Shown here in pieces: positions 17,160-26,900 of a stretch of 64,000 bases of DNA. The position numbers and the translations under genes are program-made. Source of the DNA: Pigmentibacter sp. JX0631. Its GTDB lineage: Bacteria; Bdellovibrionota_B; Oligoflexia; Silvanigrellales; Silvanigrellaceae. Location of the stretch: assembly GCF_029873255.1 (NCBI RefSeq), contig NZ_CP123622.1, positions 2,889,001-2,953,000 on the forward strand, read 5' to 3'. How positions within the stretch are numbered: position 1 is the stretch's first letter; every line of letters begins with the position of its first letter. The notes below the pieces were generated by a model. That model worked only from the letters and a program-made list of their open reading frames with translations. It ran no database searches and had not been told where the DNA came from.

Positions 17160-17966
17160 ATGCAATTGTTACAGGAAGTATTTAAAAATAGTGAAGAAAT
17201 CAGTTTGAATGGTAAAACAGCAGTGATAACAGGAGCAAGCTCTGGAATTGGTCAGGCAACTGCCTGTTGGCTTGCTCGGGAAGGTATGAATTTAATTCTT
17301 ATAGCCAGAAGGTTAGATAAATTAGAATTCTTAAAAAAAGAATTAAATGAACAGTTTCCTAAAGTTTCGATAAAAAATATTCAAATAGATTTACAAGAAA
17401 AAAAACTTCTAGAAAAATTAACAAATGAAAATGTTTTTAATTGTGATCTATTTATTAATAATGCTGGATTAGCTCTAACTAGGGATTTAGTTGAAAATAG
17501 TAGTGAAGAAGATATTGAAACTATGGTTAGTACAAATATTACTGCTTTATTTAAATTATCTTCCGTAGTAGCAAAAAATATGGTAAAAAAAGGGCATGGG
17601 CATATCATAAATATTGGAAGTGTTGCAGGGCATTTTAGTTACCCTGGTGGTGCTGTTTATTGTGCTACAAAAGCAGCTGTAAAATCATTTTCTGAAGCTT
17701 TACGCCAAGAATTACACGAAAAAAATGTTAGAGTTACTTTAATTTCGCCAGGAATGGTTCGAACTGATTTTAGTTTGGTTAGATTTAAGGGTGATAAATC
17801 TACTGCTGACAATGTATATGCGCACGTTGAATGTTTAGAAGCAAAAGATATAGCAAGAATAATTGTGAAAACTGCGAAAGAACCTATTCATGTTAATATT
17901 GATGAAGTATTGGTTTTCCCTACAGTACAAGCACCTGTTTCTTTAAAAACTAGTAAAAATAAATAA
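17160..17966 (+). CDS. Short-chain dehydrogenase/reductase (YdfG-like)
   Basis: This is a classical SDR of 268 residues. The coenzyme motif is TGASSGIG (24-31), followed by NNAGLA, the catalytic Ser in NIGSVAGHFSYPGG and the YCATK pair (Tyr and Lys, near 163-167). The arginines after the first strand (ARRLDKL) favour NADP(H). The region after the active site, SPGMVRTDF and then IDEVLVFPTVQAP at the C terminus, closely matches YdfG and serine/3-hydroxy-acid dehydrogenases. The true substrate is unknown. It starts five bases after the radical SAM gene and ends the plus-strand run at a bidirectional terminator shared with oppF. Confidence 0.85.
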   Translation: MQLLQEVFKNSEEISLNGKTAVITGASSGIGQATACWLAREGMNLILIARRLDKLEFLKKELNEQFPKVSIKNIQIDLQEKKLLEKLTNENVFNCDLFINNAGLALTRDLVENSSEEDIETMVSTNITALFKLSSVVAKNMVKKGHGHIINIGSVAGHFSYPGGAVYCATKAAVKSFSEALRQELHEKNVRVTLISPGMVRTDFSLVRFKGDKSTADNVYAHVECLEAKDIARIIVKTAKEPIHVNIDEVLVFPTVQAPVSLKTSKNK

Positions 17967-17973
17967 AATACAT

Positions 17974-18015
17974 TAATCATTTAAAATTACTATAGTTCAG
18001 TATTTTAAATGATTA
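17974..18015. terminator. Bidirectional terminator between the SDR gene and oppF
   Basis: A perfect 14-bp inverted repeat (17974-17987 and 18002-18015) with a 14-base loop fills the gap between the convergent SDR and oppF genes; it ends at the base before the oppF stop codon. The arms are A/T-rich, giving T-rich ends in both directions. The position between two convergent operons supports a terminator role. Confidence 0.6.
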
Positions 18016-18993
18016 TTAATTTAATAATAAACAACTCGCTTTCGCCCCAGTTTTAACTTCTTTTAATTCAGGAATAGTGCTCGCACATTTGCTTTCTGCT
18101 AGTGGACAACGTGTTCTAAATCGACATCCACTTGGTGGATAAATAGGAGATGGCAAGTCACCTTGTAAAATTTGAATGACTTTGCTTTTTTCTAGTTCAG
18201 GATCAGGAATAGGTACAGATGATAGTAACGCTTTTGTATAAGGATGTTGAGGAGATTTATAAATTTGTTCCCTAGTTCCAATTTCAACAGGTTTACCTAA
18301 ATACATAACCATTATTCTATCACTGATATGTTTAACTACACTAAGATCGTGTGCAATAAACACCAAAGTTAATCCTAATTCGCGTTGTAATTTTTTTAAT
18401 AAATTAACAATTTGCGCTTGGATAGAGACATCTAGTGCACTGACAGGTTCATCACAAACTATTATTTTAGGATTTAGTATTAAGGCTCTTGCAATTCCTA
18501 TTCTTTGGCATTGTCCGCCGGAAAACTCATGTGGATAACGATTGATATGTTCTGGAATTAGACCAACAAGATCCATCAAACTAGTTACTTTTTCTTTCAC
18601 TTCTATATTAGACATTTTTGGGAAAAAAGTTTTTAAAGGTTCAGCAATGATTTGTCCAGCTGTCATTCTTGGATTTAAAGAAGCCAAAGGATCTTGAAAA
18701 ATCATTTGAATATCTTTTCTAGCTTCACGCATTTCATTTTTATCAAGATCAAGTAAATTTTTTTCTAATAAAGTAACTTTACCTTCAGTTGCTGGTAGTA
18801 AACGCATTATAGCCCTTGCTAAAGTAGACTTGCCACACCCAGATTCACCAACTACACCAAGTGTTTCGCCTGCGTGCAAATCAAAACTAACACCATCGAC
18901 AGCTTTTAAAGTAACTTTTTTAAACCATGAACCTTTTTTTTGGACAGGAAAATATACTTTTAGGTTTTCAACTGAAAGAATTTTTTGATTCAT
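18016..18993 (-). CDS. oppF: Oligopeptide ABC transporter ATPase OppF
   Basis: This is the second ATPase of the importer. It shows Walker A GESGCGKST near residue 48, signature HEFSGGQCQRIGIARAL, Walker B IVCDEPVSALD, and the oligopeptide-family C-terminal extension ending in a Cys-rich stretch, SGCRFRTRCPLAESKC, which binds a 4Fe-4S cluster in some Opp/Dpp ATPases. It works in the cytoplasm as a heterodimer with OppD. Its ATG overlaps the oppD stop by four bases. It is the last gene of the opp operon and is followed by the terminator at 17974-18015. Confidence 0.92.
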   Translation of the reverse strand: MNQKILSVENLKVYFPVQKKGSWFKKVTLKAVDGVSFDLHAGETLGVVGESGCGKSTLARAIMRLLPATEGKVTLLEKNLLDLDKNEMREARKDIQMIFQDPLASLNPRMTAGQIIAEPLKTFFPKMSNIEVKEKVTSLMDLVGLIPEHINRYPHEFSGGQCQRIGIARALILNPKIIVCDEPVSALDVSIQAQIVNLLKKLQRELGLTLVFIAHDLSVVKHISDRIMVMYLGKPVEIGTREQIYKSPQHPYTKALLSSVPIPDPELEKSKVIQILQGDLPSPIYPPSGCRFRTRCPLAESKCASTIPELKEVKTGAKASCLLLN

Positions 18994-19955
18994 GTTAAGA
19001 ATTCCTTATAACAAGCCTTTTTCGTTTTCTGATTAATTGCAACTAAAGGAGGAGGTGTTGTGAAGCATTTTTCAGTAGCATACTGACAACGTTCATGAAA
19101 AGCACATCCCGTCGGTAAGTTTAATAAGCTTGGAGGATTACCTGGAATTGTAGGTAGATCTCCATAAGTTTCGTCGTTTAATTTAGGAATAGATTTTAAA
19201 AGTCCTTGTGTATAGGGATGCTGCGGTTGATAAAAAATATGCTCAACTGACCCATATTCCATGGTTCTTCCTGCATACATGACCATCACATTGTCGCAAA
19301 TACCTGCAACAACTCCTAAATCGTGAGTAATGATTATTATTGCTGTTCCTAAATCTTTTTTAAGATCTCTTAAGAGAGCGACTATTTGCGCTTGAACTGT
19401 AACATCTAATGCAGTAGTTGGTTCATCAGCAATCAACAAGTCCGGTTTACAGAGAAGACTCATTGCGATCATAACCCGTTGACGCATTCCTCCAGAAAAT
19501 TCATGAGGATACATGTCTATTCTATTTTTCGCATCAGGAATTTTTACTAAATCTAACATTTTTATCGATTCTTGTTTTGCTTCTTGTTGAGACATATTCT
19601 TATGAAACATTAAGACTTCTGTCATTTGGGTAGAAATTTTTAAATAAGGATTTAAAGAAGTCATAGGATCTTGAAAGATCATCGATATTTTATCGCCTCT
19701 GATCTTGTTTAGTTGTTGTTGATTTAAACCAATTAATTCATTGTTATTAAATTTTACGCTCCCAACAGTTTTACCATTTTGAGCTAGTAATCCCATAATT
19801 CCTAGGACAAGTTGACTTTTTCCCGAACCAGATTCGCCTACTATTCCTAATGCTTCACTTGAATTTAAAGAAAAACTAATTCCATTTACAGCTTTTACCA
19901 TGCCATCATGAGTGGAAAAAGAGATATTGAGATCGTTAACACTTAATAAAGTCAT
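18990..19955 (-). CDS. oppD: Oligopeptide ABC transporter ATPase OppD
   Basis: The first ATPase subunit of the importer: Walker A GESGSGKSQ (the usual final Ser/Thr of GKS is followed by Gln), the signature HEFSGGMRQRVMIAMSL and Walker B LLIADEPTTALD. It also has the C-terminal oligo_HPY-type extension with GCAFHERCQYATEKC. It hydrolyses ATP with OppF to drive peptide uptake. It begins 15 bases after oppC and overlaps oppF. Opp and Dpp systems cannot be separated from this protein alone; the operon order supports Opp. Confidence 0.92.
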   Translation of the reverse strand: MTLLSVNDLNISFSTHDGMVKAVNGISFSLNSSEALGIVGESGSGKSQLVLGIMGLLAQNGKTVGSVKFNNNELIGLNQQQLNKIRGDKISMIFQDPMTSLNPYLKISTQMTEVLMFHKNMSQQEAKQESIKMLDLVKIPDAKNRIDMYPHEFSGGMRQRVMIAMSLLCKPDLLIADEPTTALDVTVQAQIVALLRDLKKDLGTAIIIITHDLGVVAGICDNVMVMYAGRTMEYGSVEHIFYQPQHPYTQGLLKSIPKLNDETYGDLPTIPGNPPSLLNLPTGCAFHERCQYATEKCFTTPPPLVAINQKTKKACYKEFLT

Positions 19956-19970
19956 AGGAGAATTCCTTTT

Positions 19971-20897
19971 TTAACGGTCTTTAGGATCAAGAGCATCTCT
20001 GAGTCCGTCACCAATAAAATTAAAGCAAAATAATGTAATTACTAAAAAGGCTGCGGGGAAAACCAATCTCCACCAAGCCACTGTTACATTTTGTGCACCA
20101 TCATTTATTAAAACTCCCCAACTGGTAGCAGGTTCTTGAACTCCAAGACCAAGAAAGCTTAAAAATGATTCTGTAAGAATAACTTGCGGGATAGTTAAAG
20201 TAACATATACAATTACTATTCCAAGCACATTTGGAACGATATGGCGTAAAATTATTATCGCTGAACTTACACCGCTTGCATGTGCTGCTTCTATAAATTC
20301 TTTTCCTTTTAAAGAAAGAGTTTGTCCTCTAACAATTCGCGCCATGTCAAGCCAATTTACTGCTCCAATTGCAATGAAAATAAGAAATATGTTTCTGCCA
20401 AAAAAAGTCATTAATAAAATAACAAAAAACATAAAAGGAAGAGAATAAATAATATCGACAATTCTCATCATAAAACCATCAATTTTTCCACCTAAAAAAC
20501 CAGCTGTAGCGCCATAAGCTATACCTATAACTACACTTACAACACTTGAAATGATGCCAATTAAAAGAGACATTCTCCCACCATATAGTGTTCTAGAAAA
20601 GACATCTCTTCCTAAATCATCAGTACCAAAAAAATGTTTACTGCTAAAATCGGGTGAAAGACCAATTGAATTCCAATCAGTATCTTGCATTTCATAGTGG
20701 GAAAAATATGGAGCAAAAATGACCAATAAGGTTATGATAAAAAGGATTCCAATACTAACAACTGCTGCTTTATTTAAAGTTAATCTTCGAAAAGCATCTT
20801 TCCAAAGACTTCTTCCTTTAATTTCTTTTTTCAGCGCAATTTTTTCAAGAATGATAGCCTTTTTACTCATATTTGTTACATTCTGTATTGAAGTCAT
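19971..20897 (-). CDS. oppC: Oligopeptide ABC transporter permease OppC
   Basis: An inner-membrane permease of 308 residues with a cytoplasmic N-terminal segment and the OppC_N motif (WKDAFRRLTLNKAAVVSIGI). A large periplasmic loop contains HFFGTDDLGRDVFSRTLYGG, and the EAA loop reads EAAHASGVSSAIIILRHIVPN. About six membrane helices are visible. It forms the channel with OppB. It starts 14 bases after oppB. The GTDDLGRDV motif is characteristic of the OppC/DppC family. Confidence 0.92.
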   Translation of the reverse strand: MTSIQNVTNMSKKAIILEKIALKKEIKGRSLWKDAFRRLTLNKAAVVSIGILFIITLLVIFAPYFSHYEMQDTDWNSIGLSPDFSSKHFFGTDDLGRDVFSRTLYGGRMSLLIGIISSVVSVVIGIAYGATAGFLGGKIDGFMMRIVDIIYSLPFMFFVILLMTFFGRNIFLIFIAIGAVNWLDMARIVRGQTLSLKGKEFIEAAHASGVSSAIIILRHIVPNVLGIVIVYVTLTIPQVILTESFLSFLGLGVQEPATSWGVLINDGAQNVTVAWWRLVFPAAFLVITLFCFNFIGDGLRDALDPKDR

Positions 20898-20911
20898 AAT
20901 GTTAAGCCTCT

Positions 20912-21832
20912 TCAGTATTTTATTTTTGGATCAATCACAGCATATAAAACATCAACAATAAAATTAAATGCAATTATGAGAGCTCCTACTAAAATTACAG
21001 AGCCTAACACTAAAGTGTAATCACGATTTAATGCACCTTTAACAAGGTAACTTCCTAGTCCAGGTAAGCTAAAAATTTGTTCTACAACTACAGAACCGGT
21101 AATGATCCCAGCTGTAGCTGGACCTAAATATGATATAACGGGAAGTAATGCAGGTCTTAAAGCATGGCGAAATAAAATAATTCTGGTTGGAATTCCCTTT
21201 GCTTTTGCTGTACGGATATAATTACTTTTTAGAACTTCAATCATGCTTCCTCGCATTATTCGACTAATAATTGCTATTTGTGGTAAAGCAAGAGAAGTAA
21301 CAGGAAGAATCATATTTTGGAAAGAGCCATCATTCCAACCACCGGCGGGTAACCAACCTAAAAATACTGCGAATAATAAAGTAAACATTGGTGCTGTTAC
21401 AAAACTTGGAATTGAAATTCCTGTCATTGACATTCCTGTTGCTAAATAGTCAACAAAAGTATTTTGCTTAAACGCTGCAAAAGAGCCAACAAGTACACCT
21501 ATAATAACAGCAATTAACATAGCCCAAGCGCCCAGCCATAGTGAGACAGGAAATCCTTGATTAATAAGTTGATTAACAGTCCAATCTGGATATTTAAATG
21601 AAGGTCCAAAATCACCTTTCGCTAGTGACCATAAATAGTCTAGATATTGAATAAATATAGGATCATCTAAATGATATTTAGCGTTCAAATTTGCTTGCAC
21701 AGCTGGGCTCAGTACTTTTTCTCCAGAAAAAGGACCACCTGGAGCAATTCGCATAAGAAAAAAAGATAAGGTAATAAGTATAATTAGCGTAGGCCATGCC
21801 CCTAAAAATCTTTTTATAGTATATGAAATCAT
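20912..21832 (-). CDS. oppB: Oligopeptide ABC transporter permease OppB
   Basis: An inner-membrane permease of 306 residues. It shows the family N terminus (YTIKRFLGAWPTLIILITLSF), GGPFSGEKVLSP, the first-loop LDDPIFIQYLDYLWSLAKGDFG, and the coupling EAA loop TAKAKGIPTRIILFRHALRPALLP in two adjoining blocks. Six membrane helices are expected. It pairs with OppC. It lies 89 bases downstream of oppA; this larger gap, absent between the other opp genes, is common where the abundant binding protein is expressed at a higher level than the membrane subunits. Confidence 0.92.
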   Translation of the reverse strand: MISYTIKRFLGAWPTLIILITLSFFLMRIAPGGPFSGEKVLSPAVQANLNAKYHLDDPIFIQYLDYLWSLAKGDFGPSFKYPDWTVNQLINQGFPVSLWLGAWAMLIAVIIGVLVGSFAAFKQNTFVDYLATGMSMTGISIPSFVTAPMFTLLFAVFLGWLPAGGWNDGSFQNMILPVTSLALPQIAIISRIMRGSMIEVLKSNYIRTAKAKGIPTRIILFRHALRPALLPVISYLGPATAGIITGSVVVEQIFSLPGLGSYLVKGALNRDYTLVLGSVILVGALIIAFNFIVDVLYAVIDPKIKY

Positions 21833-21921
21833 ATTAACTATGCCTCAAAATAAGTAAATTAAATTTTATTACCTTAAAATCTTTCAATTAAAATAAATCA
21901 GTAAAGAATAACTTTTTCTTC

Positions 21922-23577
21922 TTAACGTATTGCAGAATTGGAACTATCAACTATGTAGAAGTTCTTAGTATACATATGATCCAAAGGATTTTCTCCACTA
22001 TAACCTCCAACATGATTTTTGACAAGGTGTGTGGTTACATAAGTGTATAAGGAGATAATTGGGTAATCATTTAGCATTAATGCAGATGCTTGTTGCAAAG
22101 TTTCTGATCTTTTTGTTGGATTAACTTCTAATGAAGCTTTTTGTATAAGTTCGTCGTATTTAGGATTTTTATATTTTGGATTATTTTGTGGATTATGTGA
22201 AACAAAGAGATCCAAATATGTACTAGGATCATTATAATCAGCATTCCATCCATCTCTTGCTGTAATAAAACGGCCTTCATTTCTTTCTGTGAGAAATACT
22301 TTCCATTCTTGGTTTACTAAATTCATTTTAACACCAAGATTTTGTTCCCACATAGCGGCTAAAGCTATTGCAACCTTTTTATGTAATGCATTTGTGTTGT
22401 AGGTATAAGTCAATACTAAAGGTCTTTCTTTAGAATAACCGGATTCTTTATAAAGACGTTGAGCTTCAGCAATTCTTTGAGAAGCGGGCATTTTTTCCCA
22501 AGAATAAGCTTGTTGTTTATAAGATGCCATGCCAAATGGAACTATATCGTATGAAGGAAGTTCGCCTCTACCTGTTACTTTTTCAGTCAGAACTTTTCTG
22601 TCTATTGCCATAGATAAAGCCTGTCTTAACTTAACATTATTTTTAAAAGGTTCTACATTTGTATTTAAAGATACATAATAGGTTGATAAAAAAGGATTGG
22701 CTTTTAATTGTTTTCCAAGTGATTTTTTTAGATCTTTAAATTTGTCTGATGGAATATCATAGGTAATATCTAATTGACCAGTTTGGTACATTTGCAGTTC
22801 TGTATTTACATCGGCGATAGGGTAGTAATTTGCACTTTCAATTACAGTTTTTGCATTATTCCAATACATTTTATTGCGTTCAGTTGTTATTTTATCACCA
22901 ATTTTCCAATATTTTAGCTTATATGCCCCGGAAGAAACTAAATTACCTGGTTGACTAAACTTATCTCCAAATTTTTCTACATTAGCTTTTTGGACAATGG
23001 CTAAATTTTGGAAGGCTACGATCTTTAAAAAATAGGGACATGGTTTATTTAAAGTAAATTGCACAGTACTTTTATCTAAGGCTTTGACCCCTAATTCTTC
23101 TGGCTTCTTTTTACCAGTTGTTATTTCAGGGGCATTTTTAATCATCAGGACTAATTCAGCATATGTGGCAGCTAATTTAGGATCTACTAGACGCCGGATG
23201 GAAAAAACAGCATCTTCCGCTGTGATTAGTGAACCGTCTGAAAACTTAGCGTCAGGGCGAATTTGGAACGTATAAGTTAAACCATCTTTACTTATTTCCC
23301 ACCTGTTCGCGATTCCGGGATTAATTTCACCTTTTTCATTTTCTACCAGCAAGCCTTCAAATAGGTCGTATAAAACGCGTGCGCTAACTGTATCTTGAGC
23401 CTTTTGTGGATCTAACGAGGGAACTTCAGCTCCTATCCCAACATTTATAATTTGCTTAGTTGAAAGTTTAACACCAGTAGGCACTTCTGCAGCAAAGGTA
23501 TTAGGAATAAATGATGTACATGCAAATAGTGAAGAAAAAAGAATAGCAGAAAATTTTGGCGTTTTTTTCAACAGCAT
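21922..23577 (-). CDS. oppA: Oligopeptide-binding periplasmic protein OppA
   Basis: A 551-residue family 5 extracellular binding protein. A Sec signal peptide with a likely cleavage after TFA (about residue 30) precedes the mature start. Conserved blocks include EVPSLDPQKAQDTVSARVLYDLFEGL, LTYTFQIRPDAKFSDGSLITAEDAVFSIRRL in adjoining pieces, and the C-terminal DGWNADYNDPSTYLDLF typical of OppA/MppA. It captures short peptides for OppBCDF. It is the first gene of the operon and has a plausible promoter at 23631-23659. Confidence 0.92.
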   Translation of the reverse strand: MLLKKTPKFSAILFSSLFACTSFIPNTFAAEVPTGVKLSTKQIINVGIGAEVPSLDPQKAQDTVSARVLYDLFEGLLVENEKGEINPGIANRWEISKDGLTYTFQIRPDAKFSDGSLITAEDAVFSIRRLVDPKLAATYAELVLMIKNAPEITTGKKKPEELGVKALDKSTVQFTLNKPCPYFLKIVAFQNLAIVQKANVEKFGDKFSQPGNLVSSGAYKLKYWKIGDKITTERNKMYWNNAKTVIESANYYPIADVNTELQMYQTGQLDITYDIPSDKFKDLKKSLGKQLKANPFLSTYYVSLNTNVEPFKNNVKLRQALSMAIDRKVLTEKVTGRGELPSYDIVPFGMASYKQQAYSWEKMPASQRIAEAQRLYKESGYSKERPLVLTYTYNTNALHKKVAIALAAMWEQNLGVKMNLVNQEWKVFLTERNEGRFITARDGWNADYNDPSTYLDLFVSHNPQNNPKYKNPKYDELIQKASLEVNPTKRSETLQQASALMLNDYPIISLYTYVTTHLVKNHVGGYSGENPLDHMYTKNFYIVDSSNSAIR

Positions 23578-23630
23578 AGGATCTCCAGCAAGGAAAAAGT
23601 AGAGATGAAAATAAATATTTAACTATTGAC

Positions 23631-23659
23631 TATTTAGCCGAAATTATATCTTGTGTCAA
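23631..23659 (-). promoter_or_regulatory. Candidate promoter for the opp operon
   Basis: On the minus strand a perfect TTGACA (23659-23654) is followed after 17 bases by TAAATA (23636-23631), a poor -10 match. A better TATAAT hexamer overlaps the spacer, so the exact start point is unclear. It lies about 55-80 bases upstream of oppA. Confidence 0.35.
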
Positions 23660-23888
23660 TTAAAAATATAAAATTAGTTTGAAATTGCTTGTTATCTCTA
23701 TTATTAAATCATTTTTAATTTGTTCTTAATTAAGATAAATACTTTAATTTAATTCTTTTCATTATAATGACATAAAGTTAACTTTTTCTAGTTCTTGGAA
23801 TTTATTATATTTAAATGCAATTATTAAATTTAATTATTAAAAAGATATTAAGTTAAAATTTCATCAATATTTTGGAGAAAAAATAAAA

Positions 23889-23937
23889 TTTATTAAATTT
23901 AAATTAAAATTTGTAAATTTAATTTAAATTTAATAAA
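23889..23937 (-). terminator. 20-bp all-A/T hairpin downstream of metH
   Basis: Bases 23889-23908 and 23918-23937 are exact reverse complements, giving a 20-bp stem with no G or C and a 9-base loop. It starts 26 bases after the metH stop codon, and the minus strand continues with a T-rich run (TTTTATTTTTTC). Its place at the end of a three-gene operon suggests a terminator, although stems of pure A/T are unusual in that role. Confidence 0.5.
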
Positions 23938-23963
23938 AAACTAATTATTAAAAAGTATTTAGA

Positions 23964-26900
23964 CTAAGTCGAAAAATATCTTGCTTGGGGATGCCAACTC
24001 ACTAATGCACTAGTTGTCAGCTCAGGATGCATTTGATATGCTTCTGATATAAAAACACCAATTCTGCTGGCATCTAATAAATTAAGTAAAGTTGCATTTC
24101 CCTCCATACTTGGGCAAGCAGGATAACCAAAAGAATATCGAGAACCTTGGTAACCTTGACTAAAAAGTTGGCGCATATTTTTCGCATCTTTTCCAACTAT
24201 TCCTAAATCTGTTCTAATTTTTTTATGTATTAATTCAGCAAATGCTTCAGTTAGTTCTGTTCCAATTCCATGCATGTAGTAATAATCAGTTACGTTACCA
24301 GAATCATATAGTTTTTTTGTTTGATTAGAAAATTCTTCACCTAAAGTCACTATTTGTATTCCTAAGGTATCGAATTCAGCATTTTTTATATTTCTAAACA
24401 TATCAGAAATACACAATAATTTTCCAGAATTTTGGCGTGGAAATTCAAATTCCGCAATAATTTTATTTTTATCAGATGGATGAATTTTATTTTTTTCACT
24501 TGGGTCATAAACAAATAATTTATTTTGAAAAGAACATACTGGAAAATATCCGTAAATGGCTTTTGGTTGGAAGACTTTTTCTTCAATAACTTTATTCTTC
24601 CATTTATGGTATAAAGGATATGCTTTTTCTTGTAAAAGTAAATTAAATTCCGTATCATTTTTGTTACCTTGAGAAAACCCCCAGCGACTGCGTATTAATG
24701 CAAATTCATCAATAAAATTAAATAAATTATCTATACTTTCTTCTATTACTTTTGTTCCCCAAAAAGGCGGAATTGGTATAACTTCGTTTTTTCTTATCCA
24801 GGGACTTTGGCCATTTTCATCAAGTTGAATGGAAGGAGAGCCTTTTCTTATAATTTTAATTTTTTGTTCTTCTGGTTCTGAAGGAGTAGAATTATCATGT
24901 CCGCGAGCATATTTTCTAATGGCGTTTGCTTGTTCTAAAGTAAGCTCTCCAGAAATTTCGGATAATTTTTCCATTATTTTTAAGCTTTCAAAAGCATCAA
25001 AGGCATAAAATACTTGTCCTTTGTAAACTGCCTGGCAATCTTTTTCTACAAATTCTCTAGTCAATGCAGCACCACCAAGAATCACTGGAATAGTGTGGCC
25101 ATGGACTGTCATATATTCCAAATTTTCTTTCATAATAGCTGTAGATTTAACTAATAATCCACTCATCCCAATTGCATTAGCACCTGAGTTTTTATATTTT
25201 TCTAAGATAGATTCGATAGGTTGTTTTATTCCTAAGTTTAAAATTTCAAATCCATTATTTGAAAGAATAACATCGACTAAATTTTTACCAATATCGTGAA
25301 CATCACCTTTTACTGTAGCAATGATCATTTTACCTTTACTGTAACCTGTTTTTTTCTCCATATAAGGTTCAATAACGCTAACAGCAGCTTTCATAGCTTC
25401 AGCACTTTCAAGAACAAAAGGTAATTGCATTTCGCCAGCACCAAAACGTTCTCCAACAGTTTTCATTCCTGAAAGTAAAATTTCATTAATTATCGTAAGA
25501 GGAGGGTATTTTTTTAAAGCTTCTTTGCAGTCTTCAATAATGAGCTGTTTTTCTCCATCAATAATATCAAGTTTTAATTTTTCTTCTATTGACAAAGTGT
25601 TACGTTTTATTTGTTCTGTAGATGAATCTTTTTTTAAATCAGAAAATTTTTGTAATATTACTTTTAAAGGATCATAATTTTCTGCTCGTCTATCGAAAAG
25701 AAGATCTTCAAAAATATTTCTGACATCAGATTCTATTTTTGCAACAGGGATTATTTTTGAAGCATTTAGTATTGCTAAATCTAGCCCATTTTTTACAGCA
25801 TGATAAAGCATTAATGAATTTAATATTTGCCTTGTATATGGAGTTAAGCCAAAACTTACATTTGATAGTCCAAGAATTGTTTTCACACCTGGTAAAGTTT
25901 CTTTAATTAATTTAATTCCATCAAGAGTGGCAATAGCTGATTTTCTAAATTCTTCATCACCACTTCCTAGAGTGAAAGTTAGAGGATCAAAAATAAGATC
26001 TCCTGGGTGGATATGAAATTCATCAACTACTAAATTATAAATTCTTTTAGCTATTGCAACCTTTTTTTCAGTAGTTTTTGCCATTCCTTCTTCATCTATT
26101 GTAAGAGCAACAACAGCAGCGCCATATTCTTTGCAATATTTTAAAATTTCCCTTGCTTTTTCTTCACCATCTTCAAAATTTATAGAGTTAATGATACATT
26201 TTCCGGGTGCAATTTGTAAGGCTTTTTCTATAACTGGTAATTCAGTAGAATCTATCATTATGGGAATATTTACTTGTGTTACTATTTTTTTAAGTAACTT
26301 CTCCATGTCTTCAGTTTCGTTACGTGAAACATAAGCAACACATACATCCAAAATATGTGCGCCTTCTTTTAATTGACTCTTTGCTATTTGGACAAGACCA
26401 TCATAATCATTCACAGCCAGAAGTTCTTTGAATTTTTTAGAACCATTTGCATTTGTTCTTTCGCCAACATATAATGGTTTTGGCTCAAGATTTAAAGGAA
26501 CACTATTATATAAACTACTTACACTTTTTTCGTATTTTCCTTTACGTATTCCTGGATTAAGTGTACCAGCAAGGTTTGCAAGTTCCTTGATATGCTCAGG
26601 CGTAGTACCACAACAGCCACCAATAATATTTAAGGAAAAATCTTTTGCCATTAAATTTACTTTATTGGCAAAATCTTTCGGTCCAAGAGGATAAACTGTT
26701 TTTCCTCCCACATTTTGTGGAAGGCCTGCATTGGGAAGAACACTTAACGCAAATGGCGAAGCTTCGGCTAAATAAGCTATATGCTGCCGCATTTCATCTG
26801 GACCAGTAGCACAATTCATTCCTAAAACATCTATTTCTAGTGTTTCAATTGAAGTTAAAGCTGTTTGAATATCACTGCCAACTAACATAGTGCCAGAAGT

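Larger units (their letters stand above)
23578..23963. other. Gene-free AT-rich spacer between metH and oppA (386 bp)
   Basis: No coding region is supported here. It holds an oppA promoter candidate near its left end (23631-23659) and a long A/T hairpin near its right end (23889-23937), just after metH. The middle is nearly all A and T and shows nothing else recognisable. Confidence 0.6.

Noticed and set aside
24386-24658. 90-codon open frame in metH in another frame of the same strand
   Set aside because: It lies wholly within the AdoMet domain coding region of metH, and its Lys/Ile-rich translation has no family features.
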